Shown piece after piece: positions 22,216 through 31,986 of a stretch of 62,000 bases of DNA. This DNA comes from Adiantum capillus-veneris. Its lineage: Eukaryota; Streptophyta; Polypodiopsida; Polypodiales; Pteridaceae. Both the position numbers and the translations under genes were made by a program. The notes under the pieces are model-generated. The model ran no database searches. It worked only from the letters and a program-made list of their open reading frames with translations, and was not told where the DNA came from. The stretch spans positions 71,517,384 to 71,579,383 of the forward strand of contig CM043944.1 in the NCBI GenBank assembly GCA_014529385.2. The letters are read 5' to 3'. Position 1 is the stretch's first letter, and the number at the start of each line of letters is the position of its first letter.

Positions 22216-22683
22216 GGGATCTACGGTGGGATGAAGGAGAGCTGTAGATCGTGGCAAAGTAATCTCAGGTGCGACAAAGTAATCTCGGGTACCTGAGATT
22301 ACTTCGCGATCTACCCTTGAACCCTTGACCTCACCTTTGCGACTCCCATGTCCTATCCACGAGCACCCACGTGTTTATTGTGACTAGTACGGCCGGTCGC
22401 CTTCGGCGGCCTCTCTCTCTCCCCCTCTCTCCCTCTTTATCATGTGCAAAGGGGCTTGTTTTTGTTTTGGACTTTAACCTTCAGGTCGCAGATTGTGACA
22501 CGCGTAAAGGGCTCCCCCTTCCACCATATTATGTTACTAGATGGTATGGGCCCGAGATTACTCTTATACCAAATGTGACCAAAAGTAATATCGGGTACAA
22601 AAAGTAATATCGGTTTATACCCGAAATTACTTTTTGCGGTGCCGACAAGATCTATGACGCTTGGTACTCTCACCATAGATCCC
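22216..22683. mobile_element. Foldback / MITE-like element
   Basis: 468 bp with inverted ends, GGGATCTACGGTGGGA (22216-22231) and TCTCACCATAGATCCC (22668-22683), 14 of 16 matching. Both arms carry internal repeats of AAGTAATCTCGGGTA in both orientations (22256-22310 and 22545-22632), including a near-palindrome around 22282-22309. It ends ~220 bp upstream of the P4H start codon. Target duplication not clear. The GGGATCTAC tip is shared with the inverted repeats in 20528-22111. Confidence 0.65.
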
Positions 22684-22714
22684 ATGCCCCCATGCCTGTG
22701 TCATATAGTCCTCA

Positions 22715-22715
<1 letters not shown>

Positions 22716-22744
<29 letters not shown>
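22716..22744 (+). repeat. Poly-C tract (29 C)
   Basis: Uninterrupted run of C about 160 bp upstream of the P4H ATG. The complementary strand could form a G-quadruplex. The exact length may be a sequencing estimate. Confidence 0.85.
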
Positions 22745-22746
<2 letters not shown>

Positions 22747-22901
22747 AACAACAACAAAAAAAAAAGTCTCAGGTCCCAGGTCCACAGCTCGCGACTCGCC
22801 AGTCGTCAAAAGTTTTGCTTTATATCCTACTCGTCGGAAAGTTAACCATGTGCAAAGTAAATTTCTCCAAATTGAATTACTGAAATACAAAGAGCGCGAG
22901 G
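22745..22901 (+). promoter_or_regulatory. Putative proximal promoter / 5' UTR of the P4H gene
   Basis: Short region between the poly-C tract and the ATG at 22902. TTTATATCC at about 22819-22827 is a possible TATA element ~75 bp upstream of the ATG. Assignment rests on position only. Confidence 0.35.
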
Positions 22902-23110
22902 ATGGCTAAAGGGGTTCGAGGTCAGAGGAACTTCTCTTCATCATCATCAGCATGGACAATAATTCTGATGCTCATGCTGGCCTTCTCGCTGAGCTTGCTG
23001 CTGTTTATGGCTCTCAGACCTTCTTCCTCTTCTGCTTCCATAGCCCTCGCGCATGGAGCTCTTGTTTCTCTACGACTTCCGGCTATTTCTGTCTCGCAGC
23101 ACGCTACCAG
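22902..23110 (+). CDS. Prolyl 4-hydroxylase (P4H), exon 1: signal anchor
   Basis: Encodes a 69-residue start beginning MAKG, basic and Ser-rich, with a hydrophobic segment at residues ~18-38 followed by another Ser/Ala-rich stretch. This is the layout of plant P4Hs, which are type II Golgi/ER membrane proteins that hydroxylate proline in hydroxyproline-rich cell-wall glycoproteins using Fe(II), ascorbate and 2-oxoglutarate. The exon ends CTACCAG|GTAGAG in phase 2. Joined to exon 2 (42771) it restores an Arg codon and continues in frame. On its own the exon is only suggestive; the assignment depends on exon 2. The donor is followed at once by a (GA)n tract. The upstream ATG context and the N-terminal MAK start favour this start codon. 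Confidence 0.72.
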
Positions 23111-23481
23111 GTAGAGAGAGAGAGAGAGAGAGAGAGAGTTGTTAATTGCCTCCCAATTAAAAGAGGTGCAAACTTTATGTCATGCCTTTTAGCTATGAGA
23201 GCGGAGATCCCCATGTTCTCTAGAGGGCAGCCACATTGGCAGCCTTGAGGCATGTCCCTCTATCTCTTCATTTCTTTCTTGCTGCCAAGAGGAGGATCAC
23301 TCTCGGAGCAGTGGCCCATGTTGAGACCGAGCATGTGCTCTCGTGTGCAGAGCAGGTGGCAGTGTCAGTAGCAGTCGCAATTGTGTGTACCTCGGGTCTA
23401 TCCATTGGGCATGTCACATCTATGTTGGACCACCCTTGGTCACTTGTATGAGCAGCTTTTTATCAGCATGGAGAGCCTTTC

Positions 23482-23485
<4 letters not shown>

Positions 23486-23532
<47 letters not shown>
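23486..23532 (+). repeat. (TC)n microsatellite
   Basis: About 23 uninterrupted TC repeats inside P4H intron 1. A (GA)n tract also lies at 23113-23138, beside the splice donor. Confidence 0.9.
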
Positions 23533-23536
<4 letters not shown>

Positions 23537-23569
23537 GTCCTCTCTCTTTCTACCTCAGTGATCTTTCTT

Positions 23570-24456
23570 TTCCACAGATGCCAACGTTTTGGCACCAAAT
23601 CAGCCCTAGCGTTTTTCATCATCTAGCGTTTTTGTAGATCATCAGCAAAAACACAGATGAGGATGGAGCCGATGATGGACAACAATGGGAGCACTCGATG
23701 TGGCGAGGAAATGGATGAGAAGAGGCTCAATGGGCTGCCGAAGTATTGGACCGCATCTGAAAGGCTAGCATTTGCAGATCTCGTGCATCTCCGGCGAGGA
23801 AATGGGCTGAAAATTGAAAACGCTAGGCTAGTCTGCTAGGAAACTACAATCGTTGGGCTGGTCTATAGCTAGATGCAAAAACACCAAGGCTGATTGCTAA
23901 TGCAGAAAGGCTGACTGGTCCTCTGCAAAAGACCAGGGCTGAATTCGCGCTAGCTGCATCTGATGCAAAAAGCTAGCTTGATAGCACCCTTTATAGGGAA
24001 ATTTGGACTTGCGAACTTTTTGGGATTTAGGTAGGGCGAATTTGGCTCCAAACGAAGTTAAATCATTTGAAATGGTTTATCAATAAACTTGACTTGACAT
24101 AGTTTCTAGGTGAAATTGTCGCACATCTGTCAACTTGGGAATTAGCTTGACACAGGGAATGACTCATTGGATTCCTCTAACCTAAAACTACGTGCACGTC
24201 ATGCCAAATGTTTACCGTAGTGTAACAACATTTGTCAAGACACTTGTACAAACCATCTATGCAAGAGGGTTCCAAAACTGGAAAACTTAATCTAATGGAC
24301 TCATCCGAACATGTAGGTCCTACGAACAAGCTCACAAAATTGCCATACTAATCCTTCTAGGATTTTAAACACTCCTATCTAGAGATAGGTACAGAATTGG
24401 CTCTGGAAGTCGATGAAGCATGTCCACATGGCACGTAGAGCTATGTGCATGTGACA
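23570..24456 (-). repeat. Diverged LTR-like remnant related to LTR-C
   Basis: Shares with the LTR-C LTRs (28243-29442, 31987-33121) the scattered AAAACGCTAG/CTAGCGTTTT words. It also shares the closing segment: GGTCCTACGAACAAGCTCACAAAATTGCC resembles GGTCTACGAATAGACTCACAAAAGTGCC in short stretches, ending ...CATGTGACA. The outer limits are approximate and no internal region is attached. It could be a solo LTR. Confidence 0.45.
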
Positions 24457-25279
24457 CAAGAAAAAGGAACAGAAGGGTAAGCTGGTTCGGTCAAGGGCAG
24501 AAACCATCCGGTTCTCGATGCAAAGTGGATGGAGGAGGACTTTCCAGATGCTCCTCAATACTAGAGTTGTACCTCGAGGCTTTTGGTTTTAGCATTTTCT
24601 ATTCCTTAAGTGCACGTCGAATCAACAGGTTGAATCTAATGGGTGTGTGCAGCATAAGAGGGGAGTCATTGCACTCCTTTGTCACAGATTACCTAGAAAG
24701 GAATAAAGTCATTAATTTCTCTATGAGATTTTAGGGACATTGACAGGCTGACAGTATTCTGTGGAATGACTTTATGAAAAGATGTAGATTGAATCGGAAA
24801 TTTCCTAGATTGAACTTGATTACATGTGCTCTTTCATGTGCATATTATTTGAGTATATGTTGAAAGATGAAATGTCTGCAACATTTTGTTTGATGACTGA
24901 GATGACGAATTTAGTGCATCTAGACATCTTATAGAAAAGTGACCTTCGCACGCTGGTTTCATACGATCATCTACATATTCCCGACGGTAGAGTCTCCAAT
25001 AGCTAGCACTGGTGAAACTGGGAGACAAAGAGAGAGCGTTGGTTGGTTTTATAGGCACTTGGGACCAACAGGAATAGCCAGTGCAGTGTCGGCAACAATA
25101 GCAGCAAAGGGGGCGCTAGAGAAGAGGGAGGGTTGGTGGCAGATTTGGCTATGTAGGAGAGAGGGCCAGGGGGGTACCCACTTCCACAGATCACAAATCT
25201 CATCTGACACATTGTATCGGGTCTCTTGCTCTGGTAGTCAGTGGGGGGACTGATCGCCCCCTCTTCACCACCCATAGCG

Positions 25280-25339
<60 letters not shown>

Positions 25340-25801
25340 GCGAGGGGCTGCTCTGTGGGGGGGCATCAAGCCCTAGCTCGCCCCCTCCCTCCCAACTCAG
25401 ATCGAACCGGCCTGGTCCCGGCTCACCCTGCGCGGCTTGGTCTCGGCTTCCTGCGCGACCTGGCCCTGCGTGGTCATCTGCGACCTTGCCCGATTCCGCC
25501 TCTGTCAACCTGCTCGGCAACTTGCCTTGCCCAATTCCGCCCCCGTCAGGCAGTTCTGCTCGGTGGTGCCCTGCTCCATTTCGCATTCGACAACCCGCCT
25601 TACCTCACCTTATGAACTGAACCGCCTTAACCTTTTACCTAAGGGGTTTGTGTACCTAAGGGTCTGTGTGAGTGAAGGTGATTCTCACCCTTGCCTTCCG
25701 ACCTCAACCACAAGAAAGTCGGCCTTAACCCCGACCTAAGGTGACTGTCTCGAGAAGGAGACTGATTCGAGAAGGTCCCAAGCAACTCACCCTTGGCATC
25801 C
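24457..25801. other. No gene recognised; (TC)n tract and GC-rich leader of the ORF1
   Basis: 24457-25270 is unassigned. 25278-25337 is a ~60-bp (TC)n tract. 25340-25800 is markedly more GC-rich than its surroundings and may be the 5' UTR of the LINE-like element that follows. Open frames there are compositional. Confidence 0.5.
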
Positions 25802-26554
25802 ATGGCTACCCGGGCCTCGTCCCGAGGTAAGCTCAGCTTCGCTGGAGTCGTAGCAACACCTCCCAAGGCAGACAACATCACCCGCCTCCAAGCCGAAGTC
25901 GAAAACCTCCGTAAGGAGAATGACAAGCTGAAACAAAGGCTTACAGTTTTCGAAGCTCGGCTTGCCACAATAGAGAATCGCAAGGAGGAGGAGCTAAAGC
26001 AGATCGAAAACAAGGTCACGAAGGCAAAAGAAGAAGTAGAGACGACCGTCACAAAGGAGGTCAAAACTCAAATACAAGAGGTAATCTCTCACAGGCTCGA
26101 AGATCGCGTGGCCTCCACATTACGTGAACAACAACGGCAAGAGGAAATCGCCCTCAATGTTCGCATTGGAGGGCTCCCAAGCGATTGGAAAGGGGAGGGA
26201 GACCTCAGTCACGAGTCATTTGCCCGCATCCAATCCGCAATCCCCATGGTACAGTGTGATCCGGCAACCCTCACTTCTATTACACACGAACCTCGCACCA
26301 ATCATGCAATCTACACCTTCAAAACCAAGGCGGACCGAATCAAATTTCTTGAGCAATCAAGGCTTCTCAAGGACACCAAAATATGGTTTGCAAAAGATCT
26401 TACACTTGCACAACTCAAGCAAAAGAAAGTAGAACTACAAAAGGTGCGAGAAGCGCGCGCAGCAGGGAAATGGGCAGTCTACCGAAGAGGTAAAGCCATT
26501 ATTCAAGAGTTTCGCACTCCCAAACCCGCTCCCTTCACACCCCTTTCTGCATAG
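25802..26554 (+). CDS. LINE-like ORF1 protein (coiled coil + RRM-like + C-terminal domain)
   Basis: Intact 250-codon frame from ATG at 25802 to TAG. Residues ~28-65 form a heptad-rich coiled coil (LQAEVENLRKENDKLKQRL). Residues ~66-115 are charged and helical (two near-consecutive KxVxxA/EVETT stretches). From ~120 the NVRIGGLPS...W start and a TFKTKADRIKFLEQSR segment resemble the RRM of L1-type ORF1p. The FAKDLTLAQL...VREARAAGKWAVYRRGK end resembles its C-terminal RNA-binding domain. Such proteins coat LINE RNA as trimers. No endonuclease/RT ORF2 follows; an LTR edge begins within ~90-140 bp. The nearby GC-rich leader and absence of stops suggest recent arrival. Alternatives are a capsid-like ORF of another retroelement or a domesticated gene. 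Confidence 0.55.
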   Translation: MATRASSRGKLSFAGVVATPPKADNITRLQAEVENLRKENDKLKQRLTVFEARLATIENRKEEELKQIENKVTKAKEEVETTVTKEVKTQIQEVISHRLEDRVASTLREQQRQEEIALNVRIGGLPSDWKGEGDLSHESFARIQSAIPMVQCDPATLTSITHEPRTNHAIYTFKTKADRIKFLEQSRLLKDTKIWFAKDLTLAQLKQKKVELQKVREARAAGKWAVYRRGKAIIQEFRTPKPAPFTPLSA

Positions 26555-26636
26555 ATTTTATTCATCTTATTATCTCTCACCTTCTTTTTGGACCCTCAGT
26601 CCTTAACTAAGATGTATCCCCAAAACCCCCCACGTT

Positions 26637-26689
26637 TGTAATGTTTTGCCTTGGGTCCCATAGGTCATATTTGACCTCCGTGGATGATA

Positions 26690-26747
<58 letters not shown>

Positions 26748-26782
26748 GCTTCCGCACACGCGCACTCACATGGTATCAGAGC
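26637..26782 (+). repeat. LTR 3' edge with primer-binding site (copia-like fragment)
   Basis: TGTAATGTTTTGCC... through a (TC)n tract (~26696-26745) to ...CACTCACA, followed by TGGTATCAGAGC (26771-26782), the tRNA-iMet primer-binding consensus. The left limit is uncertain. The leader after it (26783-27400) is rich in GCGTTTTT words and contains a poly-G run (27158-27175). No gag is recognisable. Confidence 0.6.
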
Positions 26783-27559
26783 TTCAGGCTCTCCATGGTT
26801 CGGGCGCACTTTCTGCATCAGGTTCTCCTCCCAAGGGATCAAATCAACTTGCGTTTTTGTAAATGGAGCAAAGGTCTGTGAGCGTTTTTGCATCAGCCAG
26901 GCAAGCGACAAGATGCTGGGTTTTCTGTCTCGCGGAGAACCCTCTCCACCTGCGTTTTTTGCAGATCCACATGGCGATCACCTTCTGGCTGCAAGCGCTA
27001 GCCTTCTCAGGCTGTTTCTTCATCGGAACACCCCTCCCTCTACCTGCGTTTTCAGCCAGCAGATCTGGGTTATTTTGGACAGCAACACCTGCGTTTTTGG
27101 GGCTGAATTGCCAGTGTTTTTTGGCCAGCAGGTCAGCGTTTTTGAAAGGAGCGGGGCGGGGGGGGGGGGGGGGGGCAGCGCTACCCTTGGCCCACTCGAT
27201 CTTGACTCCTACCCGACTTGGCATCTGGTGCCTTGCCGGCCTGTATCCTCTCCATTTCCTACAGATTGCAGCCATACACCTGCTGTGTTTTCTCTGCTTG
27301 CAGCCCATCAGGGGCAGTGACTTCGATTCACCACCATCTCGAGACCCCGGCACCGCTCGAGACCTTGCTGGGAGCGTACGAGCACGCTGAAAATCGTTGG
27401 GGACAGCAGCGTTTTCATCACCTCACAGTTGTGTTTTCGAGTGGACAACAGCCACATGGTTTGTGTATTTCACACAGGATGAAGTTACCTTTTGCCAGGA
27501 CACCATCCGGTGGTGGTCCATGCGGTCTCTCAGTGACTGTTGCAGTACACGGTATGTCA

Positions 27560-28079
27560 CAAACCGGTGACGTGACAGTGCCCCCGGATACACACACACA
27601 GGCTGACGTGGCAGCACTACGTAAAACGCGCTAGGTTGATGACGTGGCAGATCTCCGAAAATTGTGCCGACAGGTTGACGTGGCAGGCCGGATGGATCTC
27701 CGGCTTTTCCTTTGACTTGCTAACGTGGCACTGTACGTCCGGACGATCGTAAATTACGTTGGCCAGCTTTTGGGCATTATGCTTTTGAGTTTTAAGGTTT
27801 TGGGGCTCTACTTTTGGGCATCCCTTGTAAGAATAAATATGTTTGTTGGGCCCTCATTACTGAGAGCATCTGGACGCAGAGTCTGAGTGTGAGTTCCTGC
27901 AGACTCCCATGTACTTTGCACACAGATCAATATAGAAAGAAATACCGAAAGGGGCGACAGTCTTTGGGGCCGATACCTCTTGGCAACGCCGGGCCGTGTT
28001 GTCTTTTGTGGACTTTTTTAAAGTGAATCTATGCTGTGTCGCGGTAGAATCTAGACTTGGGGTGTCCAAGTTTGTTACA
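27560..28079 (+). repeat. Gypsy-A 5' LTR (left limit uncertain)
   Basis: Ends ...CCAAGTTTGTTACA at 28079, just before the primer-binding site. It contains five ACGT-core boxes, TGACGTGACA or T(G/A)ACGTGGCA (27568, 27604, 27640, 27676, 27721; the last is TAACGTGGCA). The conserved GAAATACCGAAAGGGGCG block is at 27939-27956. The U3 side has no partner copy in the window, so the start is not defined. Confidence 0.65.
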
Positions 28080-28080
28080 G

Positions 28081-28092
28081 TGGTATCAGAGC
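28081..28092 (+). promoter_or_regulatory. Gypsy-A primer-binding site
   Basis: TGGTATCAGAGC, one base after the LTR end ...TTACA. tRNA-iMet type. The gag ATG follows at 28130. Confidence 0.85.
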
Positions 28093-28129
28093 ACGGCCGA
28101 TTTCTCTTTACTGGGATCTCGCGACACTT

Positions 28130-28242
28130 ATGGTATCCAACAAGAATCAGTCGACTTCTTCTGCATCTGCAAATGCGGGAGGAGATCATGAAGAAGATTT
28201 TGATGACTTAACAGAGGAAGAGCACGGGCCACCTCGGGCTAC
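28130..28242 (+). pseudogene. Gypsy-A gag, first segment (interrupted by LTR-C)
   Basis: Starts MVSNKNQSTSSASANAGG and runs into an acidic stretch (EEDFDDLTEEEHGPPRA), where LTR-C inserts at the GCTAC target. The frame continues at 33127 after LTR-C; removing LTR-C and one target copy leaves the reading frame open across the junction. This confirms both the insertion and the identity of the host ORF. Confidence 0.8.
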
Positions 28243-29442
28243 TGTTAGGTGCAGCGGAATGAATGTTTGCGCTTTGCTCAAGATGAGTGCTCCGAACTGT
28301 GCTCAAGGTTCCTTTTGTTCTTATGGAAGGTAGAGCCTTCCGTTCTTAGTGAGAGAATGCTATGATCACAAACAAGTGAATGGACACTGTGCTTGCAAGT
28401 GTATGAGACTGAGAGATAGAGAGAGAAGAGAGATACGACACCAGAGACGTTGTAAAACCCTCCTCCGAAGGCTCCACTCTCGTCGGCGAGAGTGATCTAC
28501 TTATGATTGCACAATCTGGTACAAATGGTATGTATGTGACTGATGCAAGTCTAGGCTATGTCGGCGATGACGACGGGGATGACGAGGCCGACACTAGGGC
28601 TGAAATCTGCAATCTTTCGATTGCTGTCCAAAAACGCTATGGGCTGAAATCTGCGACTAGTCCAAAACGCTGATTTGGGGGGCTGTTTCTGTGGGTCTTG
28701 GTCGCTGAAAATCTGCAGGTTTAGGGTTGAAAACTGAGGTTTCTTTAGGCTAAAAATTGATGGTCTTTCTGGGCTGAATCTGCTACTTCTTTAGGGGGCT
28801 GAATCCTCATGAAAACGCCAGGGTTGCTTTTGTAAAAAACGCTAGGCTGATGGTAACAAAAACGCTAGGTATGTTGGTCCTTGCAAAAACGCTGGCTGAG
28901 GAAATATGTGGCGATGATCTTCTTCTTCAAACGCTAGGGGATGAGAGTTCTGGCAATGGTGTAGATGCTGGAAACGCTAGGCAATGGCAGATGAAGAAAA
29001 CGCCAAAGATGGGGATCTTTGCTTGGAGGGAAACCACCAAGGCTTGGTCTTGTTGAGAAGTTGCTTGCTGAGCTTGGCTCCTGTTGCCTCTTCTGCCAAA
29101 TAGTGCTAGCTCTAGTTTGCTTATATACAAACTTAGCAAAATTGCCCTACCTACTTTCCAACAAAAGTCACTTAAAAATAATAAGTGAAAAATGTCAAAA
29201 ATAGGCAAAATAGGCTAAATGCACTAGAAAATTCCCCTGAAGGATTCTGATGGAAATGCTTATGATCATGCTGTGTGCAACCAGAGGATATGCATCTACA
29301 CTAAGTGACTGGGCATGCACGGTCTACGAATAGACTCACAAAAGTGCCAGATCACTTCTAATCTAGACTGACTGGATTGACTGAACCCTGATCGTACTGT
29401 AGCTTGTCCACGGACATATAGGGTTGGATGTGTCACGTGACA
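28243..29442 (-). repeat. LTR-C 3' LTR
   Basis: 1,200 bp. Compared with the right copy it has an extra ~65-bp stretch near 28730-28795 and several small indels (for example CCAGAGGATATGCATC vs GGACATGCATC near 29281), showing an old insertion. Contains about ten AAAACGC(T/C)A-type words between 28628 and 29006. Confidence 0.85.
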
Positions 29443-30057
29443 TCTCCTCCTTTTCAAAGTGAGGTACTGGTACCGAACTATATGGCGTCGAGGGAGATCG
29501 CCAATAGCATCCGGAATCCTGGAAGGGACTCTTCGCCGGCCCACTCTGATGTGTGGGTCGTGCGGTACTTGAACTTCATAAAGGTCTGCAACGCTTGCTT
29601 CTTTGGGCCGCGCCAAAAGCGACACAGTCTTTTGTGGCTCCTTCGATGCTTCAACTTCGTCGAGTGTCATGCTTCTTTCTTCTTCAAGAATCTCCATGGC
29701 TGAAAATTCCTGAAACCATTTCCAACACAAAACCATGAACATACCTATTTCATGTAAAGTGAATGGAAAAAATCTTGTCTTCCTAAACGACTGTGCATGC
29801 AACGTAGATGAACAAAGATACGGAGTGCCAAATCGTTCACCACACACACGCAAACAATGAGATCGAATCTTTCTCTTTTGATCTAAAGCAATCAACTGTG
29901 GCAATTCACAACGGAAATGCCCATGCTTGGTGCTCATACTTTCATGTGCTCTTTCTACAAATGTGTCATGCCAAGGAAGAGACATGGACTGTGACTTCCT
30001 TGAATGCATACTTTTCAGCTTTTCATGAACAATCCGCATACATTCGTGCTCATTCAT
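29296..30057 (-). other. Unassigned 253-codon ORF at the 3' end of LTR-C
   Basis: Open frame running from the internal 3' region into the LTR. A mid-section is charged (ILEEERSMTLDEVEASKE) and a later part reads PHDPHIRVGRRRVPSRIPDAIGDLPRR in short motifs. It has no RT, integrase or chromodomain motif that I can recognise. It may be an element-specific 3' ORF or chance; the long overlap with the LTR argues for caution. Confidence 0.35.
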
Positions 30058-30245
30058 GAGTGAAACGGCTCAACGTACAATATGTCATGCTTAATAAAAG
30101 GGATTACATAAAGACGCTTACTAAAATACAGGAAACGATCACGAATGAAACACTCGAACAATGTGTGCGTATCAATCATGCGAACACATAATACTTCCTG
30201 TGAGGGTTCTTTGGACCTAGGCTTGAGAGCCAAGATCGGTTCTTC

Positions 30246-30617
30246 CTAAATGATCGAATCGTCCTGTGGGGGTTCTGTGGACCTCGACTCAAAAGCCAAG
30301 ATCGGATCTTCGTGAGTGATCGAATCTACAACGAGGTTAGCTTCGCTAGAAAAAGTATCCACTAAACCATCATCCTTGTGAACAATCACATTATCTTCAT
30401 GCAACTCATCATGCTTGTGAGAAATCACATCTTGATCATGCAAATCATCATGCTTGTCATTGGCATCCAAATCATCATGCTTAGCAATATCATTCAAATC
30501 ATCATGCTTATCTTTGTCATTCAATTCATCATGCTTCTCAGAATCATGCAAATCCTGTGTGTCATGCTTTGGAGAAGAAGAGACTGAGAGAGTCTCCTTT
30601 CCCCAAATCTCTTGCAT
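30246..30617 (-). other. Repetitive acidic ORF (KHDDLxD peptide repeats) in LTR-C
   Basis: 124-codon minus frame dominated by 27-bp tandem repeats (30420-30560) that encode 9-residue units such as KHDDLND-IA and KHDELND-KD, about six to eight times. Function unknown. It follows the gag-like ORF in LTR-C but is in another frame. No similarity recognised. Confidence 0.5.
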
Positions 30618-31096
30618 CTGTGACTGAACTTGAGAATAGAGTCGTAAGAACTCTTGTATGTGTCGGTCTTGCTGCTCTTGTCTTGCCTTTCTTTCTGCTT
30701 TGTCTTCTGCATGTCTGCTTTCATTTGTGCCATTCTTTTTGTATTTCTTGCTTCGCGTTCTGAGTTCCTTTCCATAAACATCAGCTCCAAAGCCTCCATA
30801 GGAGTTAGTGCAATCCTTGACGTAGATGGGGAAGGGGGAGGGTCGGAAAAACCTCCTGGCGAGGAAAATTCTTCTTCGCCTCTCTCATGCTCATCACCTC
30901 CAAGCGAAGTATCCATCCCGCTTTGAGTGATGACCATTTTGAAGTCGTGGGTTCTTGTGGGTTCTTGGGGTCTTGACGTTCTTAAGTTCACGAGGAACTT
31001 GGGTTCTTGGGGGTCTTGGGTTCTTAAGTTCACGAGGAAGTTGAGTTCTTGGGCGTTTTGAGTTCTTGGGTTCTTGAGGTTTTCTTTCGCTTGCAA
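30521..31096 (-). pseudogene. Gypsy-C-type gag N-terminus inside LTR-C
   Basis: The N-terminal part shares MVITQSGMDT, GDE, GF.DPPPSPS and RIA..PMEAL with the gag ORF at 60261-60863, so both derive from one gypsy family. The upstream part has tandem repeats (LRTQ(D)PQEP(K)FLVN). A charged helical stretch follows (NSEREARNTKRMAQMKADMQK). No capsid core or zinc knuckle follows, so it is truncated. Confidence 0.65.
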
Positions 31097-31315
31097 ATCG
31101 TGTTTGAGAAGGATCTTCTCTTCACCCGAGTTATGCTCTTTTTCGTGGGCGCACCCCTTGGCGGCCTTGCGCTCACACCAAGGTTGCTTTTTCCCACCTC
31201 ACGTCGATTGGCCGGCCGCTAAGTGCACGGTCCGCTCTCAATGAGTGAAAAGAGGCACAAGGGGAGGCTGGACAAGCCCTTCTTTCTTGGGATTCCTGTC
31301 ACTCTTCAAAAACAC

Positions 31316-31680
31316 GATTAGGAATCGACACGCTGTAACAGACTTGGACACTCCAAGTCAAGAATCAACCGTGACAGCACCAAATAACCACTTCAAAACA
31401 ATTCACAGATCACAATAGATTTGCAGTGGCCCGGTGGAGTTTCGTGCCTAGAGATATTGGCCCCAAAGACTGGCGCCCCTTTCGGTATTTCTTTTTGTAT
31501 TAATCAATCATCAAAGTACAAGAGAGCGGTTAGGGTTTCACTCTCAGACTCTGCATCCAGATGCCCTGAGAAGTGAAGCCCTCACCACTTATTTAAAGAT
31601 ACAAGGGATGCCCAAAAGCAGAGCCCCAAAAGCTTTTAGAATAAAAAGCATCAGTTCTCTCTCTCTCTCTTGGAGAGTCT
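31316..31680 (-). repeat. Gypsy LTR piece inside LTR-C leader
   Basis: Minus-strand counterpart of the Gypsy-A LTR: the conserved GAAATACCGAAAGGGGCG block (complement of 31474-31491), then a TTGGGGCCAATATCTCT segment, ending CCAAGTCTGTTACA (complement near 31332-31346). It probably entered together with the neighbouring gag piece. Confidence 0.65.
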
Positions 31681-31986
31681 TTTCTCTTTTTTTATAAAAA
31701 AAAGCAAAATTCGCGTCGCTCATCATTTTTCAAATTTTTTTTTTTTAATAAATAAATTTCAGCCTCCGCGATTTTCGGAAATTAGGGTTTTTGGCAGAAA
31801 TTAGGGTTTGCAGGAATTTTAGGGTTTTTGGCAGAAATTAGGGTTTTTGTTGTCCACCACGTCATCACTTTGTGACACGCCCAAGCGAACTTGGGTCCGT
31901 GCGACCGCAACAAGCAAAAAAAAACTTGTGATTCTTGTGGTTCTTTCCTTGAGTGATACAGAACACTGCCAAAGCTTTGATACCAA

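Noticed and set aside
26863-27634. Overlapping long ORFs on both strands at 26844-27634
   Set aside because: They lie in a GC-rich LTR/leader with a poly-G run; no domain signature and no consistent frame.
29296-30057. 253-codon minus ORF as a host gene
   Set aside because: It runs into the LTR-C LTR and lies wholly inside the element; kept only as an unassigned element ORF.
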